Shown: piece by piece, positions 1-8,484 of the stretch
Layout: every line of letters starts with the position of its first letter
How positions within the stretch are numbered: the first letter of the stretch is position 1
NCBI GenBank assembly: GCA_900104565.1
Contig: LT629952.1
Span: forward strand, 1,425,604 to 1,489,603
Reading direction: 5' to 3'
Source: Ruminococcaceae bacterium Marseille-P2935
Lineage (GTDB): Bacteria; Bacillota; Clostridia; Oscillospirales; Ruminococcaceae
Length of the DNA stretch: 64,000 bases
Translations under genes and position numbers: made by a program
Notes under the pieces: model-generated
Seen by the model: the letters and a program-made list of their open reading frames with translations, nothing else
Told to the model about the DNA's origin: nothing
The model's database searches: none

Positions 1-778
1 CACCGGCTTGCCCGCAAAAGCCTTTGGCCGGGCGGGCAGAATAAACTTTTAACCGCTTCCCATCCAGGTAGGTCAGGGCGATTGGCCAGGGGTTTAGCCC
101 CCGAATGAGGTTATGCAGTTCCAGTGCGCTTTTTTGATAATCCAGCAGCGCCAGCTGCTTATCCAGCATTGGCGCATAACTGGAAAGTGCGTCGTCCTGT
201 TTTTCACGGGGAACCTGCCGGCCGCTTGCAAACAGTGTCAAAGTCTCTGACAGGCACCGGGCCCCCAAAACAGACATGCGTTCATACAATTCTCCCGCAG
301 TCTCATTTTCACCAATAGCAACTTCTTTTTTTAATATCATATCGCCGGTGTCCAGACCTTCGGCCATAAACATGGTGGTCACGCCGGTCACTGCTTCACC
401 GCAGATTACACTCCACTGAATCGGGCCTGCGCCACGAAACTTGGGCAGCAGCGAACCATGCACGTTAATGCAGCCCAGCCTTGGAAGTTCTAAAATCTCT
501 TTCGGCAAAATTTTACCGTAAGCCACTACAACAATCAGGTCGGGAGCTAACTGTGTTAAAATTCTCAGTGCTTCCCCGTCCCGCATTTTAGCTGGCTGGT
601 AAACGGGAAGGCCCGCTTCCACGGCTGCCTGTTTTACCGGCGGCGGGGTGAGTATCATTTTTCTGCCCTGGGGTTTATCCGGCTGGGTAAAAACGCCGGC
701 AACCTCGTACCCGTCTTCCAAAACCTGCTTGAGGCAAGGCACTGCAAAGCCGGGTGTGCCCATAAATACAATTTTCAT
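1..778 (-). CDS. fmt: Methionyl-tRNA formyltransferase (partial, 3' end outside window)
   Basis: Transfers a formyl group from 10-formyl-tetrahydrofolate to Met-tRNAfMet for bacterial initiation. The frame starts at ATG 776-778 behind GGAGC and stays open to the window edge, giving 259 residues of a family of about 310, so the C-terminal tRNA-binding domain is mostly missing. The N-terminus MKIVFMGTPGFAVPCL is typical. The substrate-binding and catalytic signature INVHGSLLPKFRGAGPIQW is present, with the conserved Asn and His, and the catalytic Asp lies in GLDTGDM. It follows def by 85 bases, as in many Firmicutes. The expected next gene beyond the edge is rsmB, which is an inference. Confidence 0.95.
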   Translation of the reverse strand, partial: MKIVFMGTPGFAVPCLKQVLEDGYEVAGVFTQPDKPQGRKMILTPPPVKQAAVEAGLPVYQPAKMRDGEALRILTQLAPDLIVVVAYGKILPKEILELPRLGCINVHGSLLPKFRGAGPIQWSVICGEAVTGVTTMFMAEGLDTGDMILKKEVAIGENETAGELYERMSVLGARCLSETLTLFASGRQVPREKQDDALSSYAPMLDKQLALLDYQKSALELHNLIRGLNPWPIALTYLDGKRLKVYSARPAKGFCGQAG

Positions 779-863
779 ATCCTGCTCCATTTCGCCCTTG
801 GCACTAATACAATGCTTTTAAAACCCTGTTTTATTGTTTCTATGCCGTCATTAGCCGAGCGCT

Positions 864-1334
864 TTATTCAAACTCCAGTTCAGACGGGTCGAGCATTTCG
901 GTCACTTTGTCTTTAAACAGTATTCCATCCAAATGATCCAGCTCATGACAGATCGCCCGGGCCATCAAGTCACGGCCCTCCACCTCAAACCAGTTGCCGT
1001 TGCGGTCCTGCGCCCTGGCCTTGGCATAGGTTGGGCGAGGAACCAAGCCATATTCTCCCGGGCTGGAAAGGCAGCCCTCTACATCCTCGCAGTTACCGCT
1101 GGTTTCCACAAGTTCGGGGTTAATCAGTTCCACAAGCCCTTCCCCCACATCAATAACCACCGCCCGGCGAATTACCCCTACCTGGGGTGCCGCAAGGCCC
1201 ACACCGTTTGCACTTGCCATGGTCTCGGCCATATCGTCAAGCAGTGTCCAAAGCCGCTCGTCAAAGCGTTCAACCAACCGGCATTTTTTTCTTAAGGTTT
1301 CATCATCTTCTCGCAAAATTTCACGAATCGCCAT
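864..1334 (-). CDS. def: Peptide deformylase
   Basis: Metalloenzyme that removes the N-formyl group from nascent proteins, the step that reverses the product of fmt. All three family motifs are visible in 156 residues: GVGLAAPQ (about 44-51), EGCLS (86-90, metal-ligand Cys88) and HELDH (130-134, two metal-ligand His plus the catalytic Glu). Its small size fits the short type of the family. An AGAGGTG ribosome site precedes the ATG. It sits between priA and fmt in the conserved operon. Confidence 0.96.
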   Translation of the reverse strand: MAIREILREDDETLRKKCRLVERFDERLWTLLDDMAETMASANGVGLAAPQVGVIRRAVVIDVGEGLVELINPELVETSGNCEDVEGCLSSPGEYGLVPRPTYAKARAQDRNGNWFEVEGRDLMARAICHELDHLDGILFKDKVTEMLDPSELEFE

Positions 1335-1396
1335 AAAATCCTGACACCTCTCTTCCTCTCTATTTCTACGTAGTAAAACTTAAAATTATACAAGCT

Positions 1397-3835
1397 TTAC
1401 CAGGAACCATCAAAATATGGGTCAGCAAAAACGCTTACCCCACGGTTTTGTTTTTCTCTACCAAACCCTTCTAAAAGACGGTGCACCAGTTCACGCATAC
1501 GGACTGTATCGCGGCATTTAATCACCATGCGGTAACGGTAGCGGCCGGCTACCCGCAGCACCGAGGCTTCGCATGGCCCCAGCACCCGAATAGGTAAATT
1601 GGCATATTCTGCACTGGCAAGTGCCCCAAACGCACCTGCAAAGCGCTCTGCGGCCGATTTAACCGCTTCCAGCCGTTCGCCTAAAAAACCAATTAAATAC
1701 AAATCGCAAAACGGGGGGTATAAATGCAGTTTACGGTCGGCAATTTCGTCATGGAAAAACGCCTCATATTTCTGCGTTGCTGCCAGGTGAATCACCGGGC
1801 TGCTTGGCGTATAGGTTTGAATAAATGCCCTGCCGGGCAAATCGCCTCTTCCACAGCGCCCCACCACCTGGGTAATCAGGCTGAAGCTGCGCTCAAAGCT
1901 GCGAAAATCCTGCGCATAAAGGGATTGGTCTGCCGCTAAAATTCCCACCAGTGTCACGTTTGGAAAATCAAGCCCTTTGGCCACCATCTGGGTGCCAATC
2001 ATCATGTCGTACTTTTTTTCTCCAAATGCCTTCAGCTTTTCCTCATAGGCAAACTTTGACATGGTGGTGTCCATATCCATACGCAGAATACGTGCGTCAG
2101 AAAACAGGGTCTGCAGCTGTTCCTCCAGCTTTTGGGTCCCCAGCCCGCCATAACGCACCAGGGTACTGCCACAACTGGGGCACTTGGCCCCCACAGGCTG
2201 GGAATAGCCGCAGTAGTGGCAAACCAGCTGGCCATTGGCCGAATGATAAGTGAGTGACACCGAGCAATGGGGGCATGTGGCCACCTGACCGCATTCGGTG
2301 CATTTAACCAGCGTGCTGTACCCTCTGCGGTTGAGCAGCAAAATTGACTGTTCGCCCCGGGTATAATTAATATAAAGCTCGTCAATCAGCAAGTCAGACA
2401 GCGCTGTTGCTGCAGAAGCCGCATGCTCGGACATATCGACAATATGCACATGGGGAAGCGGCGCCTGATTAAAGCGGTTTCTCAGTTCTACCAACTGGTA
2501 TCTACCCGTTTTGGCAAGGTAATAGCTCTCCACCGATGGGGTGGCCGAAGCCAGTACCAAACCTGCCTTATGCCAGGCGCAGCGGAATTTTGCAACCTCT
2601 CTGGCATGAAACCGGGGGGATTTTTCCGACTTATAGGTTTGCTCCTGTTCCTCGTCCATCACAATCAGCCCAATATTCTGCAGCGGTGCAAATACCGCCG
2701 AGCGGGTGCCAATCACAATATTGGCCTTACCCGTCTTTATGCGCTTCCACTCATCCATTCGTTCAGAAAGGGAGAGCCCGCTGTGCATAACGGCCACCTT
2801 GCTGCCAAATCGGCGGTGGAAAATCTCCAGGGTTTGGGGCGTCAGCGAAATTTCGGGCACCATAACAATTACCTGGCGGCCCTGAGCCAACACCTGTTCA
2901 ATTAATTTTATAAAAACCTGGGTTTTGCCGCTGCCGGTTACGCCAAACAGCAGCGAAACGCCGGGAGGTTCTCGTTTTAACTGTTCAGCCAGCCGCTCAT
3001 AAGCAGCCTGCTGTTCGGCCGAAAGATTCACGGCTTCCCTGTTTGGGTCCACCCCTCTTCCGGCATATGGGTTGCGGTATACCTCGTATTCAAAATATTC
3101 GGCGGCTCCCGCAGCACAAAGCTTGTCCACCACTGTTTTGCCTACCGCGGTAAAATAGCAAACCTCTTTCAGCGAGGCACAGCCAATCTCGCCTAAAAAT
3201 TCCGCAACTTTTTTTTGCTTGGGGGTTAGCTTTACTTCTCCCTCTAAATCGGTTAGCCGCACCATGGTCAGTTTTTGATCCTGGATGCGGCGTTTCAGCC
3301 TTTCTTCCTTCACAATAAGCCTATCATTCAACAGCTGCCGGAAATCCAGGTTTTTATCGGTAATACCCAGTTCTTCAAACAGCACCCCCTGCTCAACCGG
3401 TTTTTTACGCCGGCTTAAATAGGTTAAAATCTGCTCTTTGCCGGCAGTCAGTTCCTGGGGCCAATGGTCTTTGGGGGCTGCCCGGTACCCGGGTTTTACC
3501 TCAACGCCAATTCCTGCAGGAATTAAGCAGCGCAGCGCATCAAAATAGGTGCAGAAGGTATGCTCTTTTAAATATTGCAGCAACCGAATTCCTTCTTCCC
3601 CCAGCAGCGGAGCCTCATCCACCAGGTTTGCCACCAGTTTTAGCCCATCCAGTGCCTCCCTGTTTTCCAGCTCCAGCACAATGGCAACCCTGGTTCGGTT
3701 ACCTGCGCCAAACGGCACTGCTACCCGCTGCCCCGGGGTTACTTTGCCCTGCAGCTGTTCGGGCAGGCCGTAGGTAAACAGGTGATCAAAATCATAAGCG
3801 GTGTTTTCCACCGCTACGAAAACTGCCTGCTTCAC
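1397..3835 (-). CDS. priA: Primosomal protein N' (replication restart helicase PriA)
   Basis: 3'-5' DNA helicase that reloads the replisome at stalled forks. I choose the GTG at 3833-3835 because AAAGGAGG lies seven bases upstream and the protein then begins MKQAVFVAVENTAYDF, the usual PriA start; the longer frame to 3892 has no site. That gives 812 residues. Visible: N-terminal DNA-binding region, Walker A GVTGSGKT (about 298-305), Walker B with DEEQEQTYKSE, and a zinc region of paired CxxC motifs (CTEC, CPHC, CHYC, CPSC). The motif usually written GRAGRGD reads GRCGRGD, a conservative change. Downstream of coaBC and upstream of def. Confidence 0.96.
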   Translation of the reverse strand: MKQAVFVAVENTAYDFDHLFTYGLPEQLQGKVTPGQRVAVPFGAGNRTRVAIVLELENREALDGLKLVANLVDEAPLLGEEGIRLLQYLKEHTFCTYFDALRCLIPAGIGVEVKPGYRAAPKDHWPQELTAGKEQILTYLSRRKKPVEQGVLFEELGITDKNLDFRQLLNDRLIVKEERLKRRIQDQKLTMVRLTDLEGEVKLTPKQKKVAEFLGEIGCASLKEVCYFTAVGKTVVDKLCAAGAAEYFEYEVYRNPYAGRGVDPNREAVNLSAEQQAAYERLAEQLKREPPGVSLLFGVTGSGKTQVFIKLIEQVLAQGRQVIVMVPEISLTPQTLEIFHRRFGSKVAVMHSGLSLSERMDEWKRIKTGKANIVIGTRSAVFAPLQNIGLIVMDEEQEQTYKSEKSPRFHAREVAKFRCAWHKAGLVLASATPSVESYYLAKTGRYQLVELRNRFNQAPLPHVHIVDMSEHAASAATALSDLLIDELYINYTRGEQSILLLNRRGYSTLVKCTECGQVATCPHCSVSLTYHSANGQLVCHYCGYSQPVGAKCPSCGSTLVRYGGLGTQKLEEQLQTLFSDARILRMDMDTTMSKFAYEEKLKAFGEKKYDMMIGTQMVAKGLDFPNVTLVGILAADQSLYAQDFRSFERSFSLITQVVGRCGRGDLPGRAFIQTYTPSSPVIHLAATQKYEAFFHDEIADRKLHLYPPFCDLYLIGFLGERLEAVKSAAERFAGAFGALASAEYANLPIRVLGPCEASVLRVAGRYRYRMVIKCRDTVRMRELVHRLLEGFGREKQNRGVSVFADPYFDGSW

Positions 3836-4180
3836 GGGCTGCCTCCTTTCGCCTTGCGGGTGGTTTTTAAGTAAACTAACTACAAGAAACAAACCATTTA
3901 AGCCGCTAAAAAGGGGAATCTCCTTTTACCCTTTTTCCGCTTTGCATCTTAGGCGCAAAGCCCACCCCAAAAAGATGCTGGGTCTTATGGTTTTTGCCTT
4001 ATCTTCATAACAAAACGGCGGTTTTCCCGCCGTTTTGCGGAACTGACACGGTCATTTCTTGCAATGAAAGCTGGCGGATTTTTACTCCAAAATGAAAGGA
4101 ATAAAATACGCCTGTATTCCAAGTTTTTTAACATCAAAAAGGTATTGAGCAGAAAAAAGGTTTAAAATTTTATAACGTCC
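3836..4180. other. Intergenic region between coaBC and priA
   Basis: About 345 bases without a credible gene. It holds one hairpin at 4011-4037 that may end coaBC transcription, and the AGGAGG site of priA at its left end. I see no conserved RNA fold. Confidence 0.6.
4011..4037 (-). terminator. Possible intrinsic terminator downstream of coaBC
   Basis: Perfect 11-bp inverted repeat CAAAACGGCGG / CCGCCGTTTTG with a five-base loop. The T run is inside the stem rather than after it, so termination strength is uncertain. Confidence 0.45.
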
Positions 4181-5392
4181 TTACTTCTTTTTGACCTTTA
4201 AAAATTCCAGCGCCCGGTCTAAAATCACATCGGCCAGCTGGCTTTTTTCCATTTGTGGCAACACCTCTGCCCGGTTTTTCGTCAGGATGGTTGCCACATT
4301 GGTGTCCACCCCGAACCCGGCGCCCTGCACCTTTAAGTTGTTCGCTACCATCATATCTGCATGCTTGCGGATCAGCTTTTGGCGGGAATTTTCAATCAAA
4401 TCTCTGGTTTCCATGGAAAATCCGCACAATACCTGACCTGCCGGTTTATGTTCCCCCAGCCAGGCTAGAATATCGGGGTTACGAGCCAGCTTCAGCTCCA
4501 TCTCCCCTTCAGATTTTTTAATTTTATCCTCAGCCTCACTGGCTGGCCGGTAGTCGGCCACCGCAGCCGCCTTAATAATAATATCCTGACTTGTCTGCCT
4601 GCTGGTTACTGCATCAAACATTTGGTTGGCGCTGAAAATTGGCACCGTTTCAACTCCCATGGGTGGTTCTAATACGGTTGGACCGGTCACCAGCGTCACC
4701 CTGGCACCCCGCAGCTGGGCGGCCTTAGCAAGGGCATAGCCCATTTTTCCGGTGGAATGATTGGTCAAATAGCGCACCGGGTCCAACGCCTCACAGGTAG
4801 GGCCGGCAGTAATCAATATTCTGCAGCCGGTCAAGTCTTTCTCTTTTGTCAAGGCTACTTCCAATGCATGAAAAAGCGCCTCTTCCCGTGCAAGCTTGCC
4901 CTTGCCGGTATCGGCACAGGCCAATCTGCCGGTCTCTGGTTCCACGACTGCGATTCCCAGCTCTTTTAAAGTTTGAATGTTACGCATGGTCACCGGGTTT
5001 TCATACATCCCAGTGTTCATAGCCGGGGCAACAATTTTAGGGCAGCCAGCCGCTAAAAGCGTCGTTGAAAGCATATCATCCGCCAGCCCAACCGCCATTT
5101 TAGCTATGATGTTAGCAGTGGCAGGTACCACCATGCATACATCCGCCCGTTTGGCAAGGGATACATGGGCAACATTCCACTGAAAATTGCGGTCAAATGT
5201 ATCGACCGCTGCTTTATTTCCGGTCAGTGTTTCAAAGGTAAGGGGGGACACAAACTGCGTGGCATTTGCGCTCATCAGCACATGCACTTTTGCACCGGTT
5301 TTGACCAAATCTGAACAAAGCTGTGCAGCTTTATAGGCAGCAATGCCTCCGGTTACCCCCAAAAGGATGGTTTTCTCTTTCCAGCATATCAT
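4181..5392 (-). CDS. coaBC: Bifunctional phosphopantothenoylcysteine decarboxylase / phosphopantothenate-cysteine ligase
   Basis: Carries out the second and third steps of coenzyme A synthesis: ligation of cysteine to phosphopantothenate (CoaB) and decarboxylation (CoaC). The 403 residues have an N-terminal FMN-dependent CoaC half (ILLGVTGGIAAYK, the active-site His in WNVAHVSL, and the PxMNxxM loop as APAMNTGMYENP) and a C-terminal CoaB half with TAGPTCEALDPVRYLTNHSTGKMG and KKHADMMVANNL-like KHADMMVANNL. Full length for the family. A GGGGG-rich ribosome site precedes the ATG. Lies between rpoZ and priA as in Bacillus-type genomes. Confidence 0.96.
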   Translation of the reverse strand: MICWKEKTILLGVTGGIAAYKAAQLCSDLVKTGAKVHVLMSANATQFVSPLTFETLTGNKAAVDTFDRNFQWNVAHVSLAKRADVCMVVPATANIIAKMAVGLADDMLSTTLLAAGCPKIVAPAMNTGMYENPVTMRNIQTLKELGIAVVEPETGRLACADTGKGKLAREEALFHALEVALTKEKDLTGCRILITAGPTCEALDPVRYLTNHSTGKMGYALAKAAQLRGARVTLVTGPTVLEPPMGVETVPIFSANQMFDAVTSRQTSQDIIIKAAAVADYRPASEAEDKIKKSEGEMELKLARNPDILAWLGEHKPAGQVLCGFSMETRDLIENSRQKLIRKHADMMVANNLKVQGAGFGVDTNVATILTKNRAEVLPQMEKSQLADVILDRALEFLKVKKK

Positions 5393-5557
5393 GCCGCAAC
5401 CCCCTTTTTCTTTTCTAGGTCATATCTTTTTGATATTAATTTATATTCATAGCAATGCTCTGGCTGCCGGGTAAAGTGCAGGAATAGGCGAAATATGCAA
5501 TACGTTCGCCTGCACCTTCACCATGATAGGAAAAGAAGAGTTCGTTGCAAAACAGGA

Positions 5558-5830
5558 CTATTCCTGAACAATCCAATCCGATTCCCCAGTATAAATATCT
5601 TTTTGAATCTCCTTTTCAACCGTTTCTTCTTTCTTGGGGCGGGCTTCGTGAATTTTATAGCGGGTATTTACAAATTCTTCCACCGCCAGCTTGACTGGTT
5701 TTTCTTCTAAAATTTCATGCTCATCTTCTGCTTTGGTGGCTAAATCTCTTGCGCGTTTTGCAATGCCCACTACAAAAGTATAGTAACTGTCGGCACGGGT
5801 TTCAATCTGTTTCATGGAAGGTCTAATCAT
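5558..5830 (-). CDS. rpoZ: DNA-directed RNA polymerase omega subunit
   Basis: Small subunit that helps beta' fold and join the polymerase core. The 90-residue protein has the family N-terminus [20 protein letters not shown], the AKRARDLA helix, and the EEKPVKLAVEEF segment that contacts beta'. Its ATG lies inside the end of gmk (8-base overlap) with GAGGTG seven bases upstream, so the two are probably translationally coupled. Confidence 0.92.
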   Translation of the reverse strand: MIRPSMKQIETRADSYYTFVVGIAKRARDLATKAEDEHEILEEKPVKLAVEEFVNTRYKIHEARPKKEETVEKEIQKDIYTGESDWIVQE

Positions 5831-6434
5831 ACTGCAGCACCTCTTTTATTACTTGTTTCATTTGATTCATTTTGCATTTTTCTGCGGTAACAATTGCGTT
5901 TAAACGCCAGGCTGCTTTTTCCACCTGGTCATTTACTACGATATAATCGTACTGCTCTGCACGGGAAAGCTCGCTTTTTGCAGCAGTCAAGCGTTTGGTA
6001 ATGGTTTTTTCGTCTTCGGTTCCGCGGCCAGACAACCGGTCTTTCAGAACCTGATAACTGGGCGGCATAACAAAAACGAATACCGCATCGGGGCACTTTT
6101 GCTTTACCTGCATGGCTCCCTGCACTTCAATTTCCAAAATAACATCTTTACCCTGTTCCCGCATTTGATTGACAAATTCCCGGGGTGTTCCATAATAGTG
6201 ATCGCTGTACACCGCGTATTCCAGTACCCCGTCCTGCTGGATCAGGTGTAAAAATTCTTCTTTGCTCATAAAATGATAATGTACGCCGTTTTTTTCTCCC
6301 GGACGGGGAGAACGTGTGGTAGCCGAAACCGAATAAACTGCATTGGGATTCGTTTTTAAAAACTCTTTTAATACTGTCCCCTTGCCAACGCCCGATGGGC
6401 CGGATACCACCAACAAAAGCCCTTTGTTATTCAT
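5823..6434 (-). CDS. gmk: Guanylate kinase
   Basis: Phosphorylates GMP to GDP with ATP. P-loop [11 protein letters not shown] follows the start. I choose ATG 6432-6434 (203 residues): it overlaps the stop of remA as ATGAATAA and has GGAGG upstream in remA, whereas the longer frame begins with a non-family MMMW extension. The GMP-binding segment [17 protein letters not shown] and the lid region [15 protein letters not shown] are visible. Part of the yicC-remA-gmk-rpoZ operon. Confidence 0.96.
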   Translation of the reverse strand: MNNKGLLLVVSGPSGVGKGTVLKEFLKTNPNAVYSVSATTRSPRPGEKNGVHYHFMSKEEFLHLIQQDGVLEYAVYSDHYYGTPREFVNQMREQGKDVILEIEVQGAMQVKQKCPDAVFVFVMPPSYQVLKDRLSGRGTEDEKTITKRLTAAKSELSRAEQYDYIVVNDQVEKAAWRLNAIVTAEKCKMNQMKQVIKEVLQYD

Positions 6435-6690
6435 CGGTCTCAAGCTCCTCCACATCATCATCTACCAAGCGGTTTGCAACCGTTTCGGGCTGCACTGCCG
6501 AGAGGATAACATGATCGGAGTCGGTAATAATGACAGCGCGGGTACGGCGGCCATAGGTGGCGTCCACCAATGTTCCCCGGTCCCTTGCGTCTTGAATAAT
6601 ACGTTTAATGGGCGCAGATTCCGGGCTGACAATTGCCACCAGTCGGCTGGCAGAAACCATGTTTCCAAAACCAATATTAATTAGCTTCAT
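6427..6690 (-). CDS. remA: RemA-family DNA-binding regulator (DUF370)
   Basis: In Bacillus subtilis RemA is a ring-forming DNA-binding activator of matrix and osmoprotectant genes; the role here is inferred from that family. The 87 residues begin [20 protein letters not shown] and carry [20 protein letters not shown], both diagnostic. Between yicC and gmk, the same place as in Bacillus. The stop overlaps the gmk start. Confidence 0.92.
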   Translation of the reverse strand: MKLINIGFGNMVSASRLVAIVSPESAPIKRIIQDARDRGTLVDATYGRRTRAVIITDSDHVILSAVQPETVANRLVDDDVEELETDE

Positions 6691-6728
6691 CTTTCAACTT
6701 CCCTTTCTTGTCCCAGTTAAGGAGGATG

Positions 6729-7607
6729 TTATTCTATATTTTGGATCTGTTCACGAATTTTTTCAACGGCAGATTTCATTTCAACTACCACTTTTGCCAC
6801 CTGCACATCCTGCGCTTTGGAACCAATGGTATTGATTTCCCGGTTAATTTCCTGAACCAAAAAGTCCAGCTTGCGCCCCACTGGCTCCGAGGTATTTAAA
6901 ATTGTTTCAAATTGGGCCAGGTGGCTTCTTAGACGTACGGTTTCTTCTGCCACCGCTACCCTGTCAGCAAAAATAGCTGTTTCGGTAATAATACGCTGTT
7001 CGTCCACTGTAGAATCAACCAGTACCTCTTTTATTTTCTGGTATAGCCTGTCATGATAATCCTGTACCGTCTGCGGGGATCTTTCCTCTACAAAAGCTAC
7101 ATTCTGATCAATCTCTTTCAGTCTTGACAGGATGTCCTCTTTTAAACGCTCTCCCTCCGCCCGGCGCATTGCAACAAACCGTTCTACCGCACCCTCTAAT
7201 ACAACCTTTACAGCATCCCATACCGCATCTTCATCTTCCAGAGCTTTGCGCACGGTAAAAATATCAGAAAAACGAGAAATGGAACTAAGCGTAAGGTCAT
7301 CTGGAATAGAAAGTTCGCTGCCCAGTTCCCGCAAAGCAGTCAGGTAAGCATTTGCCAGCTCCTTGTTGATCTCTACCTGGGTGGTATCAGCCTCTACATT
7401 CACAATAGAAACATATACCTCTACCTTGCCCCTGGAAATGCGGCTCTGCACAAAGCTTTTCAGCTTATCGTCCAAAAAGCCGTAAGCTCTTGGGGTACGG
7501 GTAGAAAATTCAAAGTACCGATGGTTGACCGATTTGATCTCTACCGTAATGTCTCTGCCTGCAACCAGCTGCTGGGCTCTTCCATAACCAGTCATGCTGC
7601 AAACCAT
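6729..7607 (-). CDS. yicC: YicC/YloC-family endoribonuclease
   Basis: YicC-family proteins have been shown to cleave RNA in Escherichia coli; the cellular target here is unknown. The 292 residues begin with the family signature MTGYGRAQ four residues in, followed by EIKSVNHRYFE, and end with the conserved LDFLVQEINREINTIGSKA and an amphipathic helix. ATG 7605-7607 is chosen because AAGGAGG lies seven bases upstream. First gene of the operon that runs to fmt, directly behind the promoter at 7708-7736. Confidence 0.94.
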   Translation of the reverse strand: MVCSMTGYGRAQQLVAGRDITVEIKSVNHRYFEFSTRTPRAYGFLDDKLKSFVQSRISRGKVEVYVSIVNVEADTTQVEINKELANAYLTALRELGSELSIPDDLTLSSISRFSDIFTVRKALEDEDAVWDAVKVVLEGAVERFVAMRRAEGERLKEDILSRLKEIDQNVAFVEERSPQTVQDYHDRLYQKIKEVLVDSTVDEQRIITETAIFADRVAVAEETVRLRSHLAQFETILNTSEPVGRKLDFLVQEINREINTIGSKAQDVQVAKVVVEMKSAVEKIREQIQNIE

Positions 7608-7707
7608 AACGTGTCCTCCTTACGCCTATAGGCGCTTCTTAACAATCTATTAAAATCTCGTATTATCTCGTTTTTTCTTTTATTATCGCATAATTCTGCA
7701 CTTTATA

Positions 7708-7736
7708 ATAATACTATCTCACCGGGAATTTGTCAA
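7708..7736 (-). promoter_or_regulatory. Sigma-A-type promoter of the yicC operon
   Basis: On the minus strand TTGACA is followed after exactly 17 bases by TATTAT. It lies about 100 bases upstream of yicC and could serve the whole yicC-remA-gmk-rpoZ run. Confidence 0.75.
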
Positions 7737-7796
7737 CGAAAACAACCACTGTATTAAATACTAACAGTATTAATTATTCACAAATGTACTTAAAGC

Positions 7797-7825
7797 AAAA
7801 ACGCAGGCAGATAAGCCAGCGTTTT
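7797..7825 (-). terminator. Intrinsic terminator of the XRE gene
   Basis: Minus-strand stem AAAACGC-x-GGC / GCC-x-GCGTTTT with a six-base loop and a following T run, 30 bases past the stop of the 7858-8085 gene. Confidence 0.6.
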
Positions 7826-7857
7826 CCATAAAGACAACCAACATGCTGTTAAAATTT

Positions 7858-8085
7858 TTAGTGGAACTCAAAAAGCTGGCAGGGCGCAATCTCTAACGCA
7901 TCGCACAGGTCAAACAGGGTAGCTATCGAAAAGGAGGACACCATATTAGGCGCCTCTATATGGCTTAAGTGTACCCGGCTGATATGCGCTTTTTCTGCCA
8001 GTTGTTCCTGGGTATATCCCTTTATTTTCCGGTAGTGTGAGATGTTGATCCCCAGCTGCCGGTATTTTTCATCATGTTTTCCCAT
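7858..8085 (-). CDS. Small XRE-family transcriptional regulator
   Basis: A 75-residue protein made of a single helix-turn-helix domain: INISHYRKIKGYTQEQLAEK is helix 1-2 and AHISRVHLSHIE the recognition region. The start at ATG 8083-8085 is chosen for the GAAGGGA site and because the domain then starts at once. There is no effector domain. It is divergent from the 74-residue gene at 8236 and the space between them carries three phased repeats over a promoter, so it is probably a local repressor. That role is inference from layout. Confidence 0.8.
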   Translation of the reverse strand: MGKHDEKYRQLGINISHYRKIKGYTQEQLAEKAHISRVHLSHIEAPNMVSSFSIATLFDLCDALEIAPCQLFEFH

Positions 8086-8135
8086 GTCATCATCCCTTCC
8101 TCTCCATTGTATGGCAAAACCGAAGGGATATGCGC

Positions 8136-8164
8136 TTGACAAGAATAAGCATTTGCTCTAAAAT
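8136..8164 (+). promoter_or_regulatory. Near-consensus promoter of the 8236 gene
   Basis: TTGACA (8136-8141), 17-base spacer, TAAAAT (8159-8164). It reads toward the 74-residue gene, and one operator repeat lies inside the spacer. Confidence 0.8.
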
Positions 8165-8198
8165 AATTAGCAATTGCAAGAATATAATAAGTAATTGC
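8146..8198 (+). promoter_or_regulatory. Three 11-bp operator-like direct repeats, 21-bp period
   Basis: TAAGCATTTGC (8146), TTAGCAATTGC (8167) and TAAGTAATTGC (8188) start exactly 21 bases apart, two helical turns each. The first is in the promoter spacer, the second covers the expected transcription start, the third is just downstream. An 18-bp palindrome, ATTGCGTT-AA-AACGCAAT (8194-8211), overlaps the third. Confidence 0.7.
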
Positions 8199-8235
8199 GT
8201 TAAAACGCAATATTTCTGCTAAGGGGACGGACGGA

Positions 8236-8460
8236 ATGAAGCAAAACCCAATTGTATTGGAATTACGGCGGCAGGCTGGCAACCTGAGCTGCGAGGTGGC
8301 GCTTTTAAACGCCTACCTGCGGGATCTTGGTGGTTCCCTCCCTCATCTGGAACAGGAACATCTTGCCGCGATCCTGGATCAATTGGTCTGCCGTCTGTCC
8401 CATATGCGCGGTATTCTCTGTGCTCCCCACAGCACCAATAACAAAAAGCCTCCGGAATAA
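8236..8460 (+). CDS. Hypothetical 74-residue protein under XRE control
   Basis: I do not recognise the family. It begins MKQNPIVLELRRQAGNLSCE behind GGGGACGGACGG and is predicted mostly helical, with three cysteines and no signal peptide or membrane segment. It has its own consensus-like promoter with three phased operator repeats, and its stop codon lies within a strong terminator. Divergence from a minimal XRE protein suggests an antirepressor, toxin or similar small effector, but nothing in the sequence settles that. Confidence 0.6.
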   Translation: MKQNPIVLELRRQAGNLSCEVALLNAYLRDLGGSLPHLEQEHLAAILDQLVCRLSHMRGILCAPHSTNNKKPPE

Positions 8461-8475
8461 TCCGGAGGCTTTTTT
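8443..8475. terminator. Bidirectional intrinsic terminator
   Basis: Perfect 14-bp stem AAAAAGCCTCCGGA / TCCGGAGGCTTTTT with loop ATAA, T-run on both strands. It separates the plus-strand 8236 gene from the converging minus-strand carboxylase operon; the 8236 stop codon is in the loop. Confidence 0.92.
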
Positions 8476-8484
8476 CGGCTTTGC

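Noticed and set aside
8194-8211. ATTGCGTT-AA-AACGCAAT palindrome as a terminator
   Set aside because: No T run follows and it lies between a promoter and its gene; more likely an operator.
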